The notes beneath the pieces are model-generated. The model did no database searches, was not told the origin of the DNA, and was given only the letters and a program-made list of their open reading frames with translations. A program made the position numbers and the translations under genes. This document shows, in pieces, positions 1-8,069 of a stretch of 64,000 nucleotides of DNA; position 1 is the first letter of the stretch; every line of letters begins with the position of its first letter. Origin of the DNA: Verrucomicrobiaceae bacterium (lineage in GTDB: Bacteria; Verrucomicrobiota; Verrucomicrobiia; Verrucomicrobiales; Verrucomicrobiaceae); NCBI GenBank assembly GCA_947458455.1, contig CANGYJ010000003.1, positions 310,001-374,000 of the forward strand, read 5' to 3'.

Positions 1-53
1 GACACATACTTGAACGGTCGCATGGACCGTAACACACTCGTCACATCCAACGC

Positions 54-1769
54 GTGACTTCCCTCCACCTCATCGACGCCATCGGCCCGTTTTTTCGCGG
101 GCATGAGGCACGCACGATCAACTGGTCGAAGATCCCGTGGCACATCGTGCCTGCTGAGGATGCGGTTTGGTGGGCACGCGTGAAGGCAGATCTGCGGGTG
201 ATTTGTGAGAAGGCGGCGGCGTGGGGCTTTAATGCGGTGTCACTGGATGATGTGGCGCATCTGGCGGATCACGAATGGCTGGAGCCGGAGCTGCGGCAGC
301 GTGTGGCGGCGTTTCGACGCGAGTTTGCGGCCTGTTTCGCGATTGTTGCGGAGCACGGGCTGCGGGTGTTCATCACGATGGATGTGATGAGTTTGACGCC
401 TGCGCTGAAATCACGAATCGAAGCCGAAAAGGGCGATCCGGTCGAGTTTTTGGCCCAATTGCTCGATTCCTTCCTCGCGGGCTTTCCGCAGGTCGCGGGT
501 GTGATCGCGAGAATCGGCGAGGCGGATGGGAAAGGCGTGCATGATGAGTTTCGCAGCGAATTGACGGTCAAAACGCCGTCTGAGGCTCGCGTGCTGATCC
601 AAACACTGCTGCCGGTGTTTGAGAAGCATCAGCGGACCTTGGTCTTTCGCACCTGGACAGTCGGCGCTTATCCCATCGGCGATCTGATGTGGCATCGAGG
701 GACGTTTGAGCGTGTGTTTGGTGGCCTTGAGAGCGAGTCGCTGGTCGTTTCGATGAAATACGGCGAGAGCGATTTCTTTCGCTACCTGCCGCTGAACAAG
801 AATTTCTTCCGCACGAAGGTGAAGAAGATCGTGGAACTGCAAACACGTCGTGAATACGAGGGCTGCGGCGAGTATCCGAGCTTCATCGGCTGGGAGTATG
901 AGCGCTATGTACGCGAGCTACAGCAGTCGCCTGAGGTGATTGGCTGCATGGTGTGGTGCCAAACGGGCGGCTGGGTGCCTTTTCGGCGGCTGGCGTTTCT
1001 CGATGCCGAGGCGCTGTGGATCGACTTGAACACCTTTGTCACGATCCAGGTGATGAAAGGCGGCCTCGTCGAAAGCGCCGTGCGAGCCTTTGCCAACGAA
1101 CGCGGCCTGCCGGATGCCGGGGCGCTGCTGGAGCTGCTGCGGCTGAGTGATGAGGTCGTGCGTGAGCTGCTCTACACGGAGGAGTTTGCGCGTCAGAAGC
1201 TCTTCTTCCGCCGCGTGCGCATCCCGCCGCAGCTTCAGGTGTATTGGGGAAACATTTTCATCAATCACAGCATTAAGAAGCTGCTCACGCACTTTGTGAA
1301 GGAGCCGGAGGGCGCTTTACGAGCCGCCGCGCGATGCCTGGACCGGCTGGATCAAATGCTGGTGCTGGCCCCGCAGGCCGGCGTGCCGGTGGCGGACATT
1401 CAGTTCATGCGGGACACCTTCCGGTTGCTGGCGCTGGCCCGTGAATACTACTTCACCGATTTCACCCCCGAGCTGGAAGCCCGTCTTCGCGAAGCCAAAC
1501 GCGACTACAAAGCCAAGTGGCCGAAACGTGGTCTGCATGCCCGCTACCGCGTGAAACTGGACTTCAAACCCTTCTGGCTGAAGCGCCGCTACCTGAGCTG
1601 GGCGCTGGAGCTAGCCCTGCGCCGCCGCCGTGGTTATCGCATCATTGACCGGCTCATCACGCTGAATCTGCTCTCGATGATCTACCGCCTCATCGCCTGG
1701 AAACGCCCTCACTGGATCCCCGGCTTCGCCAAAGAGAGCGCGATGGGCGTGGATGTGGTGTTTCGGTGA
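54..1769 (+). CDS. Putative TIM-barrel glycosidase (GH67-like), 571 aa
   Basis: The reading frame opens with GTG at 54; no ATG with a ribosome site is visible in the 53 bases before it, so the true start could lie outside the window. The first 300 residues look like a TIM-barrel hydrolase: WGFNAVSLDDVAHL near residue 60, a strand HGLRVFITMDVMS near 105, and an acidic RIGEADGKGV near 150, the sort of barrel-end motif found in alpha-glucuronidase-like enzymes. The C-terminal third is helical and rich in Arg and Lys. No signal peptide is visible, so the protein is probably cytoplasmic. Family assignment is inference by resemblance only. It ends 4 bases from the convergent transporter gene. Confidence 0.55.
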   Translation: MTSLHLIDAIGPFFRGHEARTINWSKIPWHIVPAEDAVWWARVKADLRVICEKAAAWGFNAVSLDDVAHLADHEWLEPELRQRVAAFRREFAACFAIVAEHGLRVFITMDVMSLTPALKSRIEAEKGDPVEFLAQLLDSFLAGFPQVAGVIARIGEADGKGVHDEFRSELTVKTPSEARVLIQTLLPVFEKHQRTLVFRTWTVGAYPIGDLMWHRGTFERVFGGLESESLVVSMKYGESDFFRYLPLNKNFFRTKVKKIVELQTRREYEGCGEYPSFIGWEYERYVRELQQSPEVIGCMVWCQTGGWVPFRRLAFLDAEALWIDLNTFVTIQVMKGGLVESAVRAFANERGLPDAGALLELLRLSDEVVRELLYTEEFARQKLFFRRVRIPPQLQVYWGNIFINHSIKKLLTHFVKEPEGALRAAARCLDRLDQMLVLAPQAGVPVADIQFMRDTFRLLALAREYYFTDFTPELEARLREAKRDYKAKWPKRGLHARYRVKLDFKPFWLKRRYLSWALELALRRRRGYRIIDRLITLNLLSMIYRLIAWKRPHWIPGFAKESAMGVDVVFR

Positions 1770-1773
1770 TTCT

Positions 1774-3051
1774 TTACGCGGAAGGCGCTTGACCCATCCA
1801 GCGTGCGAGCATGTTTGGCAGTGCGTTGGGCCGCGTTTTTGCCACATAGATGCCGGCGATGGTGGCGCAGCCGGAGCAGAACCAGAAGACCTGACCGGGT
1901 GACCAGCCGAGGCTCATGTTGAGTTCTTTTTGCACGAGCGCCGCACCGGCAATGCCCACCCAGGAAAGCCACGAGGCGGCACCTTGCACGCTGCCTTTGC
2001 GATCTGCGGGCGGACGATGTTGGAGCACGGCGGCGATGGGCACGATGAAAAGACCTCCACCGATGCCGAGAAGTGCGAGAGCCACGGTGAACCATGCCCG
2101 CTCGATGCCAGGTATGCCAAGAATGAAACCCATCACGGCCATGCCGATGGCTCCGAGTGGGATGAGCCCATACTCGACGTGGTTGCCACTGAGTTTGCCT
2201 GCCAGGATGCTGCCCACAGCCATGCCGATGGCAAGAGCCACCTGCAGGGCGCTGTTTTCCGTCTCACCGAGGTGAAACACCTGCTCGGCATAGAGCACGA
2301 TGTTCATCTGCAGCAGGGCGGCGATGAAGAAGAAGCCGGTGTTGCCCAGATTCGCCCGCCAGAGATCGCGGTCCTGCTTCATCCATCGGAATTCACGCCA
2401 TAGCTCGCCGATGAAATTGAGGTTGAGGGGCTTGGTGGGATTCGCCGCAGGCACGCGGGTGATGCCGAGGCTCAGCATCCAGCCAAGAAGGGCGAACCCG
2501 AGTAAAATGAAGCCGCCGATGGAGGGCTGATGCGCAAAGGTCCGCGCCATCCACGCGGCCGCCAGCGTGCCAAAGATCGTGGCGAGGAAGGTGAGCATCT
2601 CGATGATGCCATTGGCCCATGAAAGCTTGGTCGTTGGAACCACCTCCGGCAGCGAGCCATACTTCGACGCGGCGAAAAAGGCGCTGTGAACGCCCATGAG
2701 GCAGATCGCGGCGAGTTGCAGCGGTGTTTTGCCGGAGCCGAGGGCAAAGGCGGCGAAGACCATGATGCCCACCTCCATCATCTTCACGCCGATCATCACG
2801 CGGCGCTTGCTGAAGCGGTCCGCCATCCAGCCGCCGAGCATGGAGAGCAGGAGAAATGGAATGGCAAAATACATGCCCGAATCGGAGACCAGCGTATCGA
2901 GCTCCTCCTTCGGCAGTTTTTTGGCGATGACGAGGTAGATGACCAACCAGCGCAGCACGCTATCGGAGAAGGCACCCTGGAATTGCGTGCCCATCAGGCA
3001 CCAAAAACCGCGCTGCCAGTTGGCGGGAGCTTGTGAATCGTTCGAGGTCAT
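1774..3051 (-). CDS. MFS transporter, LplT-like, 425 aa
   Basis: A hydrophobic protein of about twelve membrane segments. The MFS loop 2-3 motif is visible as GGWMADRFSKRRVMIG near residue 75. The N-terminal part (FWCLMGTQFQGAFSDSVLRW) resembles LplT, the lysophospholipid flippase of the bacterial inner membrane, and the transporter half of Aas-LplT fusions. The substrate is therefore inferred, not shown, and no acyltransferase gene lies beside it. The gene sits 6 bases downstream of a small membrane protein read in the same direction and is probably cotranscribed with it. Its stop is 4 bases from the stop of the convergent gene. Confidence 0.8.
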   Translation of the reverse strand: MTSNDSQAPANWQRGFWCLMGTQFQGAFSDSVLRWLVIYLVIAKKLPKEELDTLVSDSGMYFAIPFLLLSMLGGWMADRFSKRRVMIGVKMMEVGIMVFAAFALGSGKTPLQLAAICLMGVHSAFFAASKYGSLPEVVPTTKLSWANGIIEMLTFLATIFGTLAAAWMARTFAHQPSIGGFILLGFALLGWMLSLGITRVPAANPTKPLNLNFIGELWREFRWMKQDRDLWRANLGNTGFFFIAALLQMNIVLYAEQVFHLGETENSALQVALAIGMAVGSILAGKLSGNHVEYGLIPLGAIGMAVMGFILGIPGIERAWFTVALALLGIGGGLFIVPIAAVLQHRPPADRKGSVQGAASWLSWVGIAGAALVQKELNMSLGWSPGQVFWFCSGCATIAGIYVAKTRPNALPNMLARWMGQAPSA

Positions 3052-3057
3052 CGGGGA

Positions 3058-3723
3058 TTAGCGTTGGATTTCGTGTGAGGCGGGGCAGAGGCGGCGCAGA
3101 ATGGCATGCGTCGGCAGATAAACCAGCGCGATCAAGCCGCCAACCCAGGTGATGAGATAGGCCTGCGGGCTCATCCACCGCTGCGGCTCCGTCTCGCTCA
3201 TGCCGAAGACATAATTTACGTTGTAAGGCAGCTTCGGATCGGACAACACCTCGGCGGAGCCGGGGGCAGGGAGGAAGAGAAACGAGACCACGCAGAGCAG
3301 TGTGGCCGTGGCTGACCAGCCTTTCAGCGCACGGTGATCGTAGCCGAGGCGTGTCACCAGCCAGAAGAGCAGGAAGGGCAGCCAGGCATGGAAGAGGGAG
3401 AGACCTCGCAGAAACATCGGGCGGGTATCATCGAACATGTAGGTCGTCATGCCGGTGAGCTGGTGGCCGAAGATGCCGAAGACGAAATCGACGCACCAGA
3501 GGACTTGCGGGAGCAGGATGCCCACGGCGGCGAGGGAGATGAAGACGGGCTTTTCCGTCCACAGGCCGATGAGCGTCAAAATCAGCGCCATATCGCAAAA
3601 GTAGAGAAAATTTGTCGGGCCGTATTGCGACCAGTAAACGGGGATGAGCACCGCCATGAAGGCGGTGTAAGCGAGTTTGATCCAGCGAGGGATGAGCGGG
3701 GAAGGGGAGGTGGTGGTGTGCAT
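3058..3723 (-). CDS. Small integral membrane protein, 221 aa
   Basis: The open frame extends further upstream, but the sensible start is the ATG at 3723. The upstream extension is low-complexity and overlaps the epimerase gene and an intergenic palindrome. The protein has about six hydrophobic segments (for example KLAYTAFMAVLIPVYW, FISLAAVGILLPQVLW and AWLPFLLFWLVTRLGY) separated by short loops and no recognisable catalytic motif. I do not recognise the family by name; similar predicted membrane proteins are common in Verrucomicrobiota and Planctomycetota. It is followed after 6 bases by the LplT-like transporter. Confidence 0.7.
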   Translation of the reverse strand: MHTTTSPSPLIPRWIKLAYTAFMAVLIPVYWSQYGPTNFLYFCDMALILTLIGLWTEKPVFISLAAVGILLPQVLWCVDFVFGIFGHQLTGMTTYMFDDTRPMFLRGLSLFHAWLPFLLFWLVTRLGYDHRALKGWSATATLLCVVSFLFLPAPGSAEVLSDPKLPYNVNYVFGMSETEPQRWMSPQAYLITWVGGLIALVYLPTHAILRRLCPASHEIQR

Positions 3724-3818
3724 GGCGGCACGACCTATCTCCGCGCCTGTTTGCCCGGCCAATGCATCGACTGTATGATGCCATTGGTGATGTCGATGAA
3801 CCTCATTCAGAAGGAAGG

Positions 3819-3905
3819 AACCACGGAATACACAGAATACACGGAAGGTGCGGGCGAAGAGGTCTGCTTTCCTCTGTTTCCGTGTATTCAGTGTATTCCG
3901 TGGTT
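3819..3905. repeat. Palindromic repeat, 28-nt arms (ccacggaatacac type)
   Basis: Arms at 3819-3846 and 3878-3905 are reverse complements with one mismatch and are separated by 31 bases. Each arm is itself built of near-direct repeats of gaatacac. The element lies between two genes read leftward, just downstream of the epimerase stop, so it may act as a transcript 3-prime structure, but it has no T-run. The sequence looks like a dispersed repeat unit rather than an ordinary terminator. Confidence 0.7.
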
Positions 3906-3907
3906 GG

Positions 3908-4849
3908 CTATTGCCCGCGATAAAACCCCAGCGTCCTTGCCAGACCTTCCTGCCAGGTGGTGCGGACCTGATAGCCGAGGGCAGACTGGATGGCGGAGAT
4001 GTCGGCGCGGGAGTGCTGGATGTCGCCGGCTCGCGAAGGCTGATGAATGGGCACCAGCGACTGGCCGGTCTGGCGATTGATCTCATTCACGAGGTCGAGC
4101 AGCGTGATGGCATCGCCAGTGGCGCAGTTGAAGACGCGGCCGGCGGCCTGGGCCTCGGGCGCTTCGGCGGCGAGGAGATTGGCATGCACCACATTGTCGA
4201 TGGCGATGAAGTCGCGGCTTTGCAGCCCATCGCCGAAGATGGTGGGCGTCTCGCCACGCAGCATGGCAGTGCAGAATCGGGCGATGACGCCGGAGTAAGC
4301 CGAGGTGAAGCTCTGCCTCGGTCCGAAGACATTGAAGTAGCGCAGTGAGACGGTCGGCAGGCCGTAGAGCCGGTGGAAGAGCTGGGCGTAGCGTTCCGAG
4401 GCGTATTTTTGCAGGCCGTAGGGTGAGAGCGGCAGCACGGGCAGCGCTTCGTGCTTCACCGGCTCCGGGCCATCGCCATAAACGGCGGCGGAGGAGGCAA
4501 ACAGCACGCGTTTCACGCCTGCATCGCGTGCGGCGACGAGGAGGTTCAGCGTGGCATCGAGATTGATGGTGTTGGAGGAGACTGGCTGGTCGATGGTGGC
4601 CGGGACGGAGGCCACGGCGGCTTGATGGAAGACCCAATCACAACCGGCGACAGCCTTCGCGAGCAGCGCGGCATCGCTCACATCGCCTTGAATGACCTCG
4701 ATGGAGTCGCCAGCCGTTTTCCAGGCGAGGTTATCGAGGCTTCCGGTGCTCAGATCGTCGAGAATGACCACACGGGCACCGTTGGAGCAGAGCGCCTGGG
4801 CGAGATGAGAACCGATAAACCCGGCGCCGCCGGTGATGAGTGCCTTCAT
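3908..4849 (-). CDS. NAD-dependent sugar-nucleotide epimerase (UDP-GlcNAc/UDP-Glc 4-epimerase type), 313 aa
   Basis: An extended short-chain dehydrogenase. The Rossmann loop is GGAGFIGSH at residues 7-15, the NAD-ribose acidic residues are in LDDLSTG near 30, the catalytic Ser is in FASSAAVYG near 120, and the Tyr-Lys pair is in YGLQK (Y144, K148). The substrate-binding FNVFGPRQ follows. It would interconvert UDP-hexose or UDP-HexNAc epimers for surface polysaccharide. The length matches GalE/WbpP-type enzymes; which sugar is used cannot be told by eye. I chose the ATG at 4849 because MKALITGGAG gives the normal N-terminus; the longer frame adds six unlikely residues. It is divergent from lpxC-fabZ. 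Confidence 0.88.
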   Translation of the reverse strand: MKALITGGAGFIGSHLAQALCSNGARVVILDDLSTGSLDNLAWKTAGDSIEVIQGDVSDAALLAKAVAGCDWVFHQAAVASVPATIDQPVSSNTINLDATLNLLVAARDAGVKRVLFASSAAVYGDGPEPVKHEALPVLPLSPYGLQKYASERYAQLFHRLYGLPTVSLRYFNVFGPRQSFTSAYSGVIARFCTAMLRGETPTIFGDGLQSRDFIAIDNVVHANLLAAEAPEAQAAGRVFNCATGDAITLLDLVNEINRQTGQSLVPIHQPSRAGDIQHSRADISAIQSALGYQVRTTWQEGLARTLGFYRGQ

Positions 4850-5005
4850 GGTGCGGAAAAAGAACACAAAATGACGGCGAGGAGAGGCATGCGGGCGAGT
4901 CCTTTTTGAAAAAAGCCTGCGTGGAGGCGGTTGGCTGGCGGGTTCCTGATTTCCCCTTGCCCACGCCGGGCCGGGACGCTAACGAGCACGTTTCCACTCA
5001 CGCCC

Positions 5006-6325
5006 ATGGCCCTTTCCGACCGTCAGCACACCCTCGCCAAATCCGTCTCCATGACGGGCACCTCGCTTCACACCGGCGAGCAGGTCACGCTCACTCTCCA
5101 GCCTGCGCCGGAGAATTTTGGCTTCAAATTCCGCCGTGTGGACCTGGAGGACAAGCCCTTCATCCCCGCCCTGGCCGAAAAGGTGCAGAAGGTCGAGCGA
5201 GCCACCACCATCGCCGAGGGTGGTGTCAATGTGCACACGGTGGAGCATGTCATCTCCGCCCTCACCGGCATGGGCGTGGACAATGCCATCATCGAGATGG
5301 ATGCCAACGAGCCGCCCATTGCCGATGGCAGCGCGATGCCTTACGTCGAGCTGATCAAGTCCGCTGGACTCGCCGAGCAGAAGGAGGCACGCAAGGTCTT
5401 CGAAATCCGCGAGCCGATCTACCAGGAGACTCGCGATGGCACCATCCTCACCATCGTTCCCGATAAAAAATTCCGCATCTCCTGCACGAACGTGGGCCCC
5501 GATGGCCGCTTCACGCAGTATTTCAGCACGGAGATCAATCCCGAGACCTACGAGAAGGAAATCGCCGCCGCCCGCACCTTTGTTTATTATGAGGACATCG
5601 CCCCGCTGATGCAAAAGGGGCTTATCAAAGGTGGCACGCTGGAGGCAGCCATCGTTATCCGGGGTGATTCGCTGCTTTCGAAGCAGCCACTGCGGTTCCA
5701 AGACGAATTCGTCCGCCACAAGATCCTCGACATCGTGGGTGACCTCATGCTCTCCGGAAAGCGCATCCTCGGCCACGTCATCGCCGTGCGTCCCGGTCAT
5801 GGTCCGAATACCGAGCTGGCCCGCGCCATCGTGAAGCAATACGACACGATGCGCAGCATGGTCCCCATGGCCATCAACATCCCGAGCGGGGATGCGGTGC
5901 TCGACATCAACGACGTGATGAAGATCCTGCCGCATCGCTATCCCTTCCTGCTGGTGGATCGCATCATAGGCTTCGAGGGCGAAACGAAGTGCCGTGGCAT
6001 GAAAAACGTCACGATTAATGAGCCTTTCTTCCAGGGCCACTTCCCCGGTCATCCCATCATGCCTGGCGTGCTTCAGCTTGAAGCCATGGCGCAGGTCGCC
6101 AGCATCGTGCTGCTGCGCATGCCCGGGAATCAGGGCAAGATCGGCTACTTCATGAGCGCCAATAACGTCAAATGGCGTCGCCCCGTGCTCCCTGGTGACA
6201 CGCTCATCATCGAAACGGAGATGACGAAGGCCAAGCGCAGCATCGCCACCGCCATCGGTCGTTGCATCGTCAACGGTCAGGTCGTTTCCGAGGCCGAGCT
6301 GATGTTCAGCGTCGTCGAACGTTGA
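5006..6325 (+). CDS. lpxC/fabZ: Bifunctional LpxC-FabZ: UDP-3-O-acyl-GlcNAc deacetylase / 3-hydroxyacyl-ACP dehydratase, 439 aa
   Basis: Two enzymes are fused in one frame. Residues 1 to about 285 are LpxC, the zinc deacetylase that commits to lipid A synthesis: HTVEH at 77-81, then FVRHKILDIVGD with H238 and D242 as the remaining zinc ligands, and a catalytic His candidate at 265. Residues about 300-439 are FabZ: ILPHRYPFLLVDR, FQGHFPGHPIMPGV with the catalytic His at 345, and LEAMAQ with E359. The fusion is known from Bacteroidota, Verrucomicrobiota and relatives. The ATG at 5006 was chosen because MALSDRQHTLAKSV is the usual LpxC beginning. lpxA follows after 44 bases, so this is probably an operon for lipid A biosynthesis. 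Confidence 0.96.
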   Translation: MALSDRQHTLAKSVSMTGTSLHTGEQVTLTLQPAPENFGFKFRRVDLEDKPFIPALAEKVQKVERATTIAEGGVNVHTVEHVISALTGMGVDNAIIEMDANEPPIADGSAMPYVELIKSAGLAEQKEARKVFEIREPIYQETRDGTILTIVPDKKFRISCTNVGPDGRFTQYFSTEINPETYEKEIAAARTFVYYEDIAPLMQKGLIKGGTLEAAIVIRGDSLLSKQPLRFQDEFVRHKILDIVGDLMLSGKRILGHVIAVRPGHGPNTELARAIVKQYDTMRSMVPMAINIPSGDAVLDINDVMKILPHRYPFLLVDRIIGFEGETKCRGMKNVTINEPFFQGHFPGHPIMPGVLQLEAMAQVASIVLLRMPGNQGKIGYFMSANNVKWRRPVLPGDTLIIETEMTKAKRSIATAIGRCIVNGQVVSEAELMFSVVER

Positions 6326-6369
6326 TGCACATCGAGCGTTGAAGCAGGCAAAACCTGAAACTTGAAACT

Positions 6370-7170
6370 TTGAACTCCATCCATCCCACCGCCATCATTG
6401 ATCCCTCCGCCCAAATCGGTGCGGATTGCCACATCGGGCCGTATTGCATCATCGGAGCCGATGTCGTGCTCGGCGATGGCTGCTGGCTTCAGCATCATGT
6501 GACGATCATGGGGCCTTCGAGGATCGGAAAAGGGAACAAATTCTACGCCTACGGCTCCATCGGTCAGCAAACGCAGGATTTGAAATACAGCGGCGAGCCC
6601 ACCTTGCTCGAAATGGGGGACAACAACACCTTCCGTGAGTTTTGCACCGTTCACCGCGCCACCTCGCCGAATGACAAGACGATCATCGGCAGCCACAACA
6701 ACTTCCTCAGCTACGCCCACATCGCCCACGACTGCATCGTGGGGAACCATGTCATCTTCTCGAACAACGGCACCATTGCCGGGCACGTCATCGTGGAGGA
6801 TCACGTCATCATCGGCGGACTGACGGCCGTGCATCAGTTCTGCCGCATCGGCCAGCGCAGCATCATCGGTGGCTGCGCGAAGGTCGTGCAGGACATTCCG
6901 CCCTTTTGCACCGCCGATGGGAATCCCGCTCGTGCTCGGGGCCTGAACATCGTCGGCCTTCAGCGGGCTGGTTTCACCCGCGAGCAGATGCGGGCGCTGC
7001 GTGCCGCCTTCCGCAAAGTGTATCGCGAGGGCCTCAACAACGCTCAAGCCGTCGAGGAACTCCGCGCTGGTGAACTCACGCCCGAAGCGGCGGCCTTTAC
7101 CGATTTCGTGGCGAGCACGAAGCGCGGCATCATCCCCGGCGGGAAGAATGCCGAGGATGGTGAGGATTAA
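6370..7170 (+). CDS. lpxA: Acyl-[ACP]-UDP-N-acetylglucosamine O-acyltransferase LpxA, 266 aa
   Basis: LpxA catalyses the first step of lipid A synthesis, moving a 3-hydroxyacyl chain onto UDP-GlcNAc in the cytoplasm. The left-handed beta-helix hexapeptide repeats run from residue 4 to about 190 (IHPTAIIDPSAQIG, SYAHIAHDCIVGN, AGHVIVEDHVIIGG), and HIAHDC carries the catalytic His. The helical C-terminal domain starts at the LQRAGFTREQMRALR region. The length equals the family norm. The only suitable start in frame is TTG at 6370, with no clear Shine-Dalgarno; the family N-terminus (MxSIHPTAIID) supports it. It lies 44 bases after lpxC-fabZ and is probably translated from the same message. Confidence 0.95.
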   Translation: MNSIHPTAIIDPSAQIGADCHIGPYCIIGADVVLGDGCWLQHHVTIMGPSRIGKGNKFYAYGSIGQQTQDLKYSGEPTLLEMGDNNTFREFCTVHRATSPNDKTIIGSHNNFLSYAHIAHDCIVGNHVIFSNNGTIAGHVIVEDHVIIGGLTAVHQFCRIGQRSIIGGCAKVVQDIPPFCTADGNPARARGLNIVGLQRAGFTREQMRALRAAFRKVYREGLNNAQAVEELRAGELTPEAAAFTDFVASTKRGIIPGGKNAEDGED

Positions 7171-7176
7171 TGTGCT

Positions 7177-7224
7177 TTGTTCACGCTTTAGCGTGCCTTC
7201 AGTGACACGCTAAAGCGTGAACAA
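7177..7224. repeat. Perfect 19-bp inverted repeat between lpxA and rsmE
   Basis: Arms at 7177-7195 and 7206-7224 (left arm ttgttcacgctttagcgtg) are exact reverse complements around a 10-base loop. The element spans the space between the convergent lpxA and rsmE genes and reaches over the rsmE stop codon. It can fold in RNA from either strand and so may end both transcripts, but it lacks a T-run. The arm itself contains a smaller palindrome (cacgctttagcgtg), suggesting a REP-like family member. Confidence 0.75.
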
Positions 7225-7962
7225 CGTACTTGGAGTTCGCAACTCATGCCCCAGGATCGCCAGCGTGCTGATCGCGGCGGTTTCGGCACGCAAAACCAGC
7301 GGTCCGAGCGTCACCGGCACAAAACCGGCCTGTTGAGCGAGGGTTTCCTCCTCGGGTGTGAAATCACCTTCCGGGCCGATGAGCACGGCGAGGCTCTCTG
7401 GAGGGCTGGCGGGCACGATTTGCTTCAAAGAGCGAGAGTGCTCGCTAAGCACTGGGATGAGCTTCAAAGAGGCTTCGATGGTCGAAACGAGGCTGCGGAA
7501 GGTTCGAGGCGCTTCGAGGCGAGGCACGAAGGGCGTGTGGCATTGCTTCGCACTTTCGATCATGTGCCGCCGCCATTTGGCGAGCTTCTTTTCGGCCTGC
7601 GCGGCATCGAGATGGATCACGGTGCGCTCGGTGATGACTGGCTGCACGCTCGCCGCGCCTAGCTCCACGGCTTTTTCGAGCAGCCATTCGAACGGTTCTG
7701 CTTTAATCAAAGCCGGGAAAAGGTGAATCGCCGTCGCGAAGGGCTCCACACGGCTCTCGGAGAGGATTTGAGTCTCCACGACGGATTTGGTGACCTTGGT
7801 GATCTCGCTCACCGCCACGCGACCTTCGCCATCGAAGATCTCGATGCGGTCGCCGGGCTGCTTTCGCATCACGCGACCGCAATGCGCGGCCTCATCATCC
7901 GTGAGCGAGAGCTGCGGTGAGGTCCAGGAGGAAGCGGGAAGATGGAAGCGGGGGAGAGACAC
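7210..7962 (-). CDS. rsmE: 16S rRNA (uracil-1498-N3)-methyltransferase RsmE, 250 aa
   Basis: A SPOUT-class SAM-dependent methyltransferase. The N-terminus MSLPRFHLP followed by a PUA-like beta domain, then EPFEWLLEKAVELGAASVQPVITERT, KWRRHMIESAKQC, the knot motif VLIGPEGDFTPEEE and VTLGPLVLRAETAAI, is the full RsmE signature in order and at the usual length. It methylates U1498 in the decoding region of 16S rRNA. The gene is convergent with lpxA; its stop lies inside the perfect inverted repeat at 7177-7224. The repeat pair at 7967-8069 begins 5 bases upstream of the start. Confidence 0.95.
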   Translation of the reverse strand: MSLPRFHLPASSWTSPQLSLTDDEAAHCGRVMRKQPGDRIEIFDGEGRVAVSEITKVTKSVVETQILSESRVEPFATAIHLFPALIKAEPFEWLLEKAVELGAASVQPVITERTVIHLDAAQAEKKLAKWRRHMIESAKQCHTPFVPRLEAPRTFRSLVSTIEASLKLIPVLSEHSRSLKQIVPASPPESLAVLIGPEGDFTPEEETLAQQAGFVPVTLGPLVLRAETAAISTLAILGHELRTPSTLFTL

Positions 7963-7966
7963 TAGG

Positions 7967-8069
7967 AATGACGAATGAGTAAATCCGAATGACGAAAGAA
8001 TGTCGAAGTCCGAATGCCGAATTTCGCGAAGGGGCCTGGTTCGTCATTCGGGTTTCATGATTCGTCATT
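7967..8069. repeat. Inverted repeat pair of the aatgacgaa family
   Basis: A 30-base unit at 7967-7996 starting aatgacgaat and ending cgaatgacgaa recurs inverted at 8040-8069, where it reaches into the last codons of the aminopeptidase gene. Further degenerate copies of cgaatgncgaa lie between the two arms. The same unit, also in inverted pairs, brackets the small gene at 54809-55126. Confidence 0.65.

Noticed and set aside
4957..4985. A ttgccc / taacga promoter for lpxC-fabZ
   Set aside because: The match is weak and the region is too G+C-rich to call by eye.
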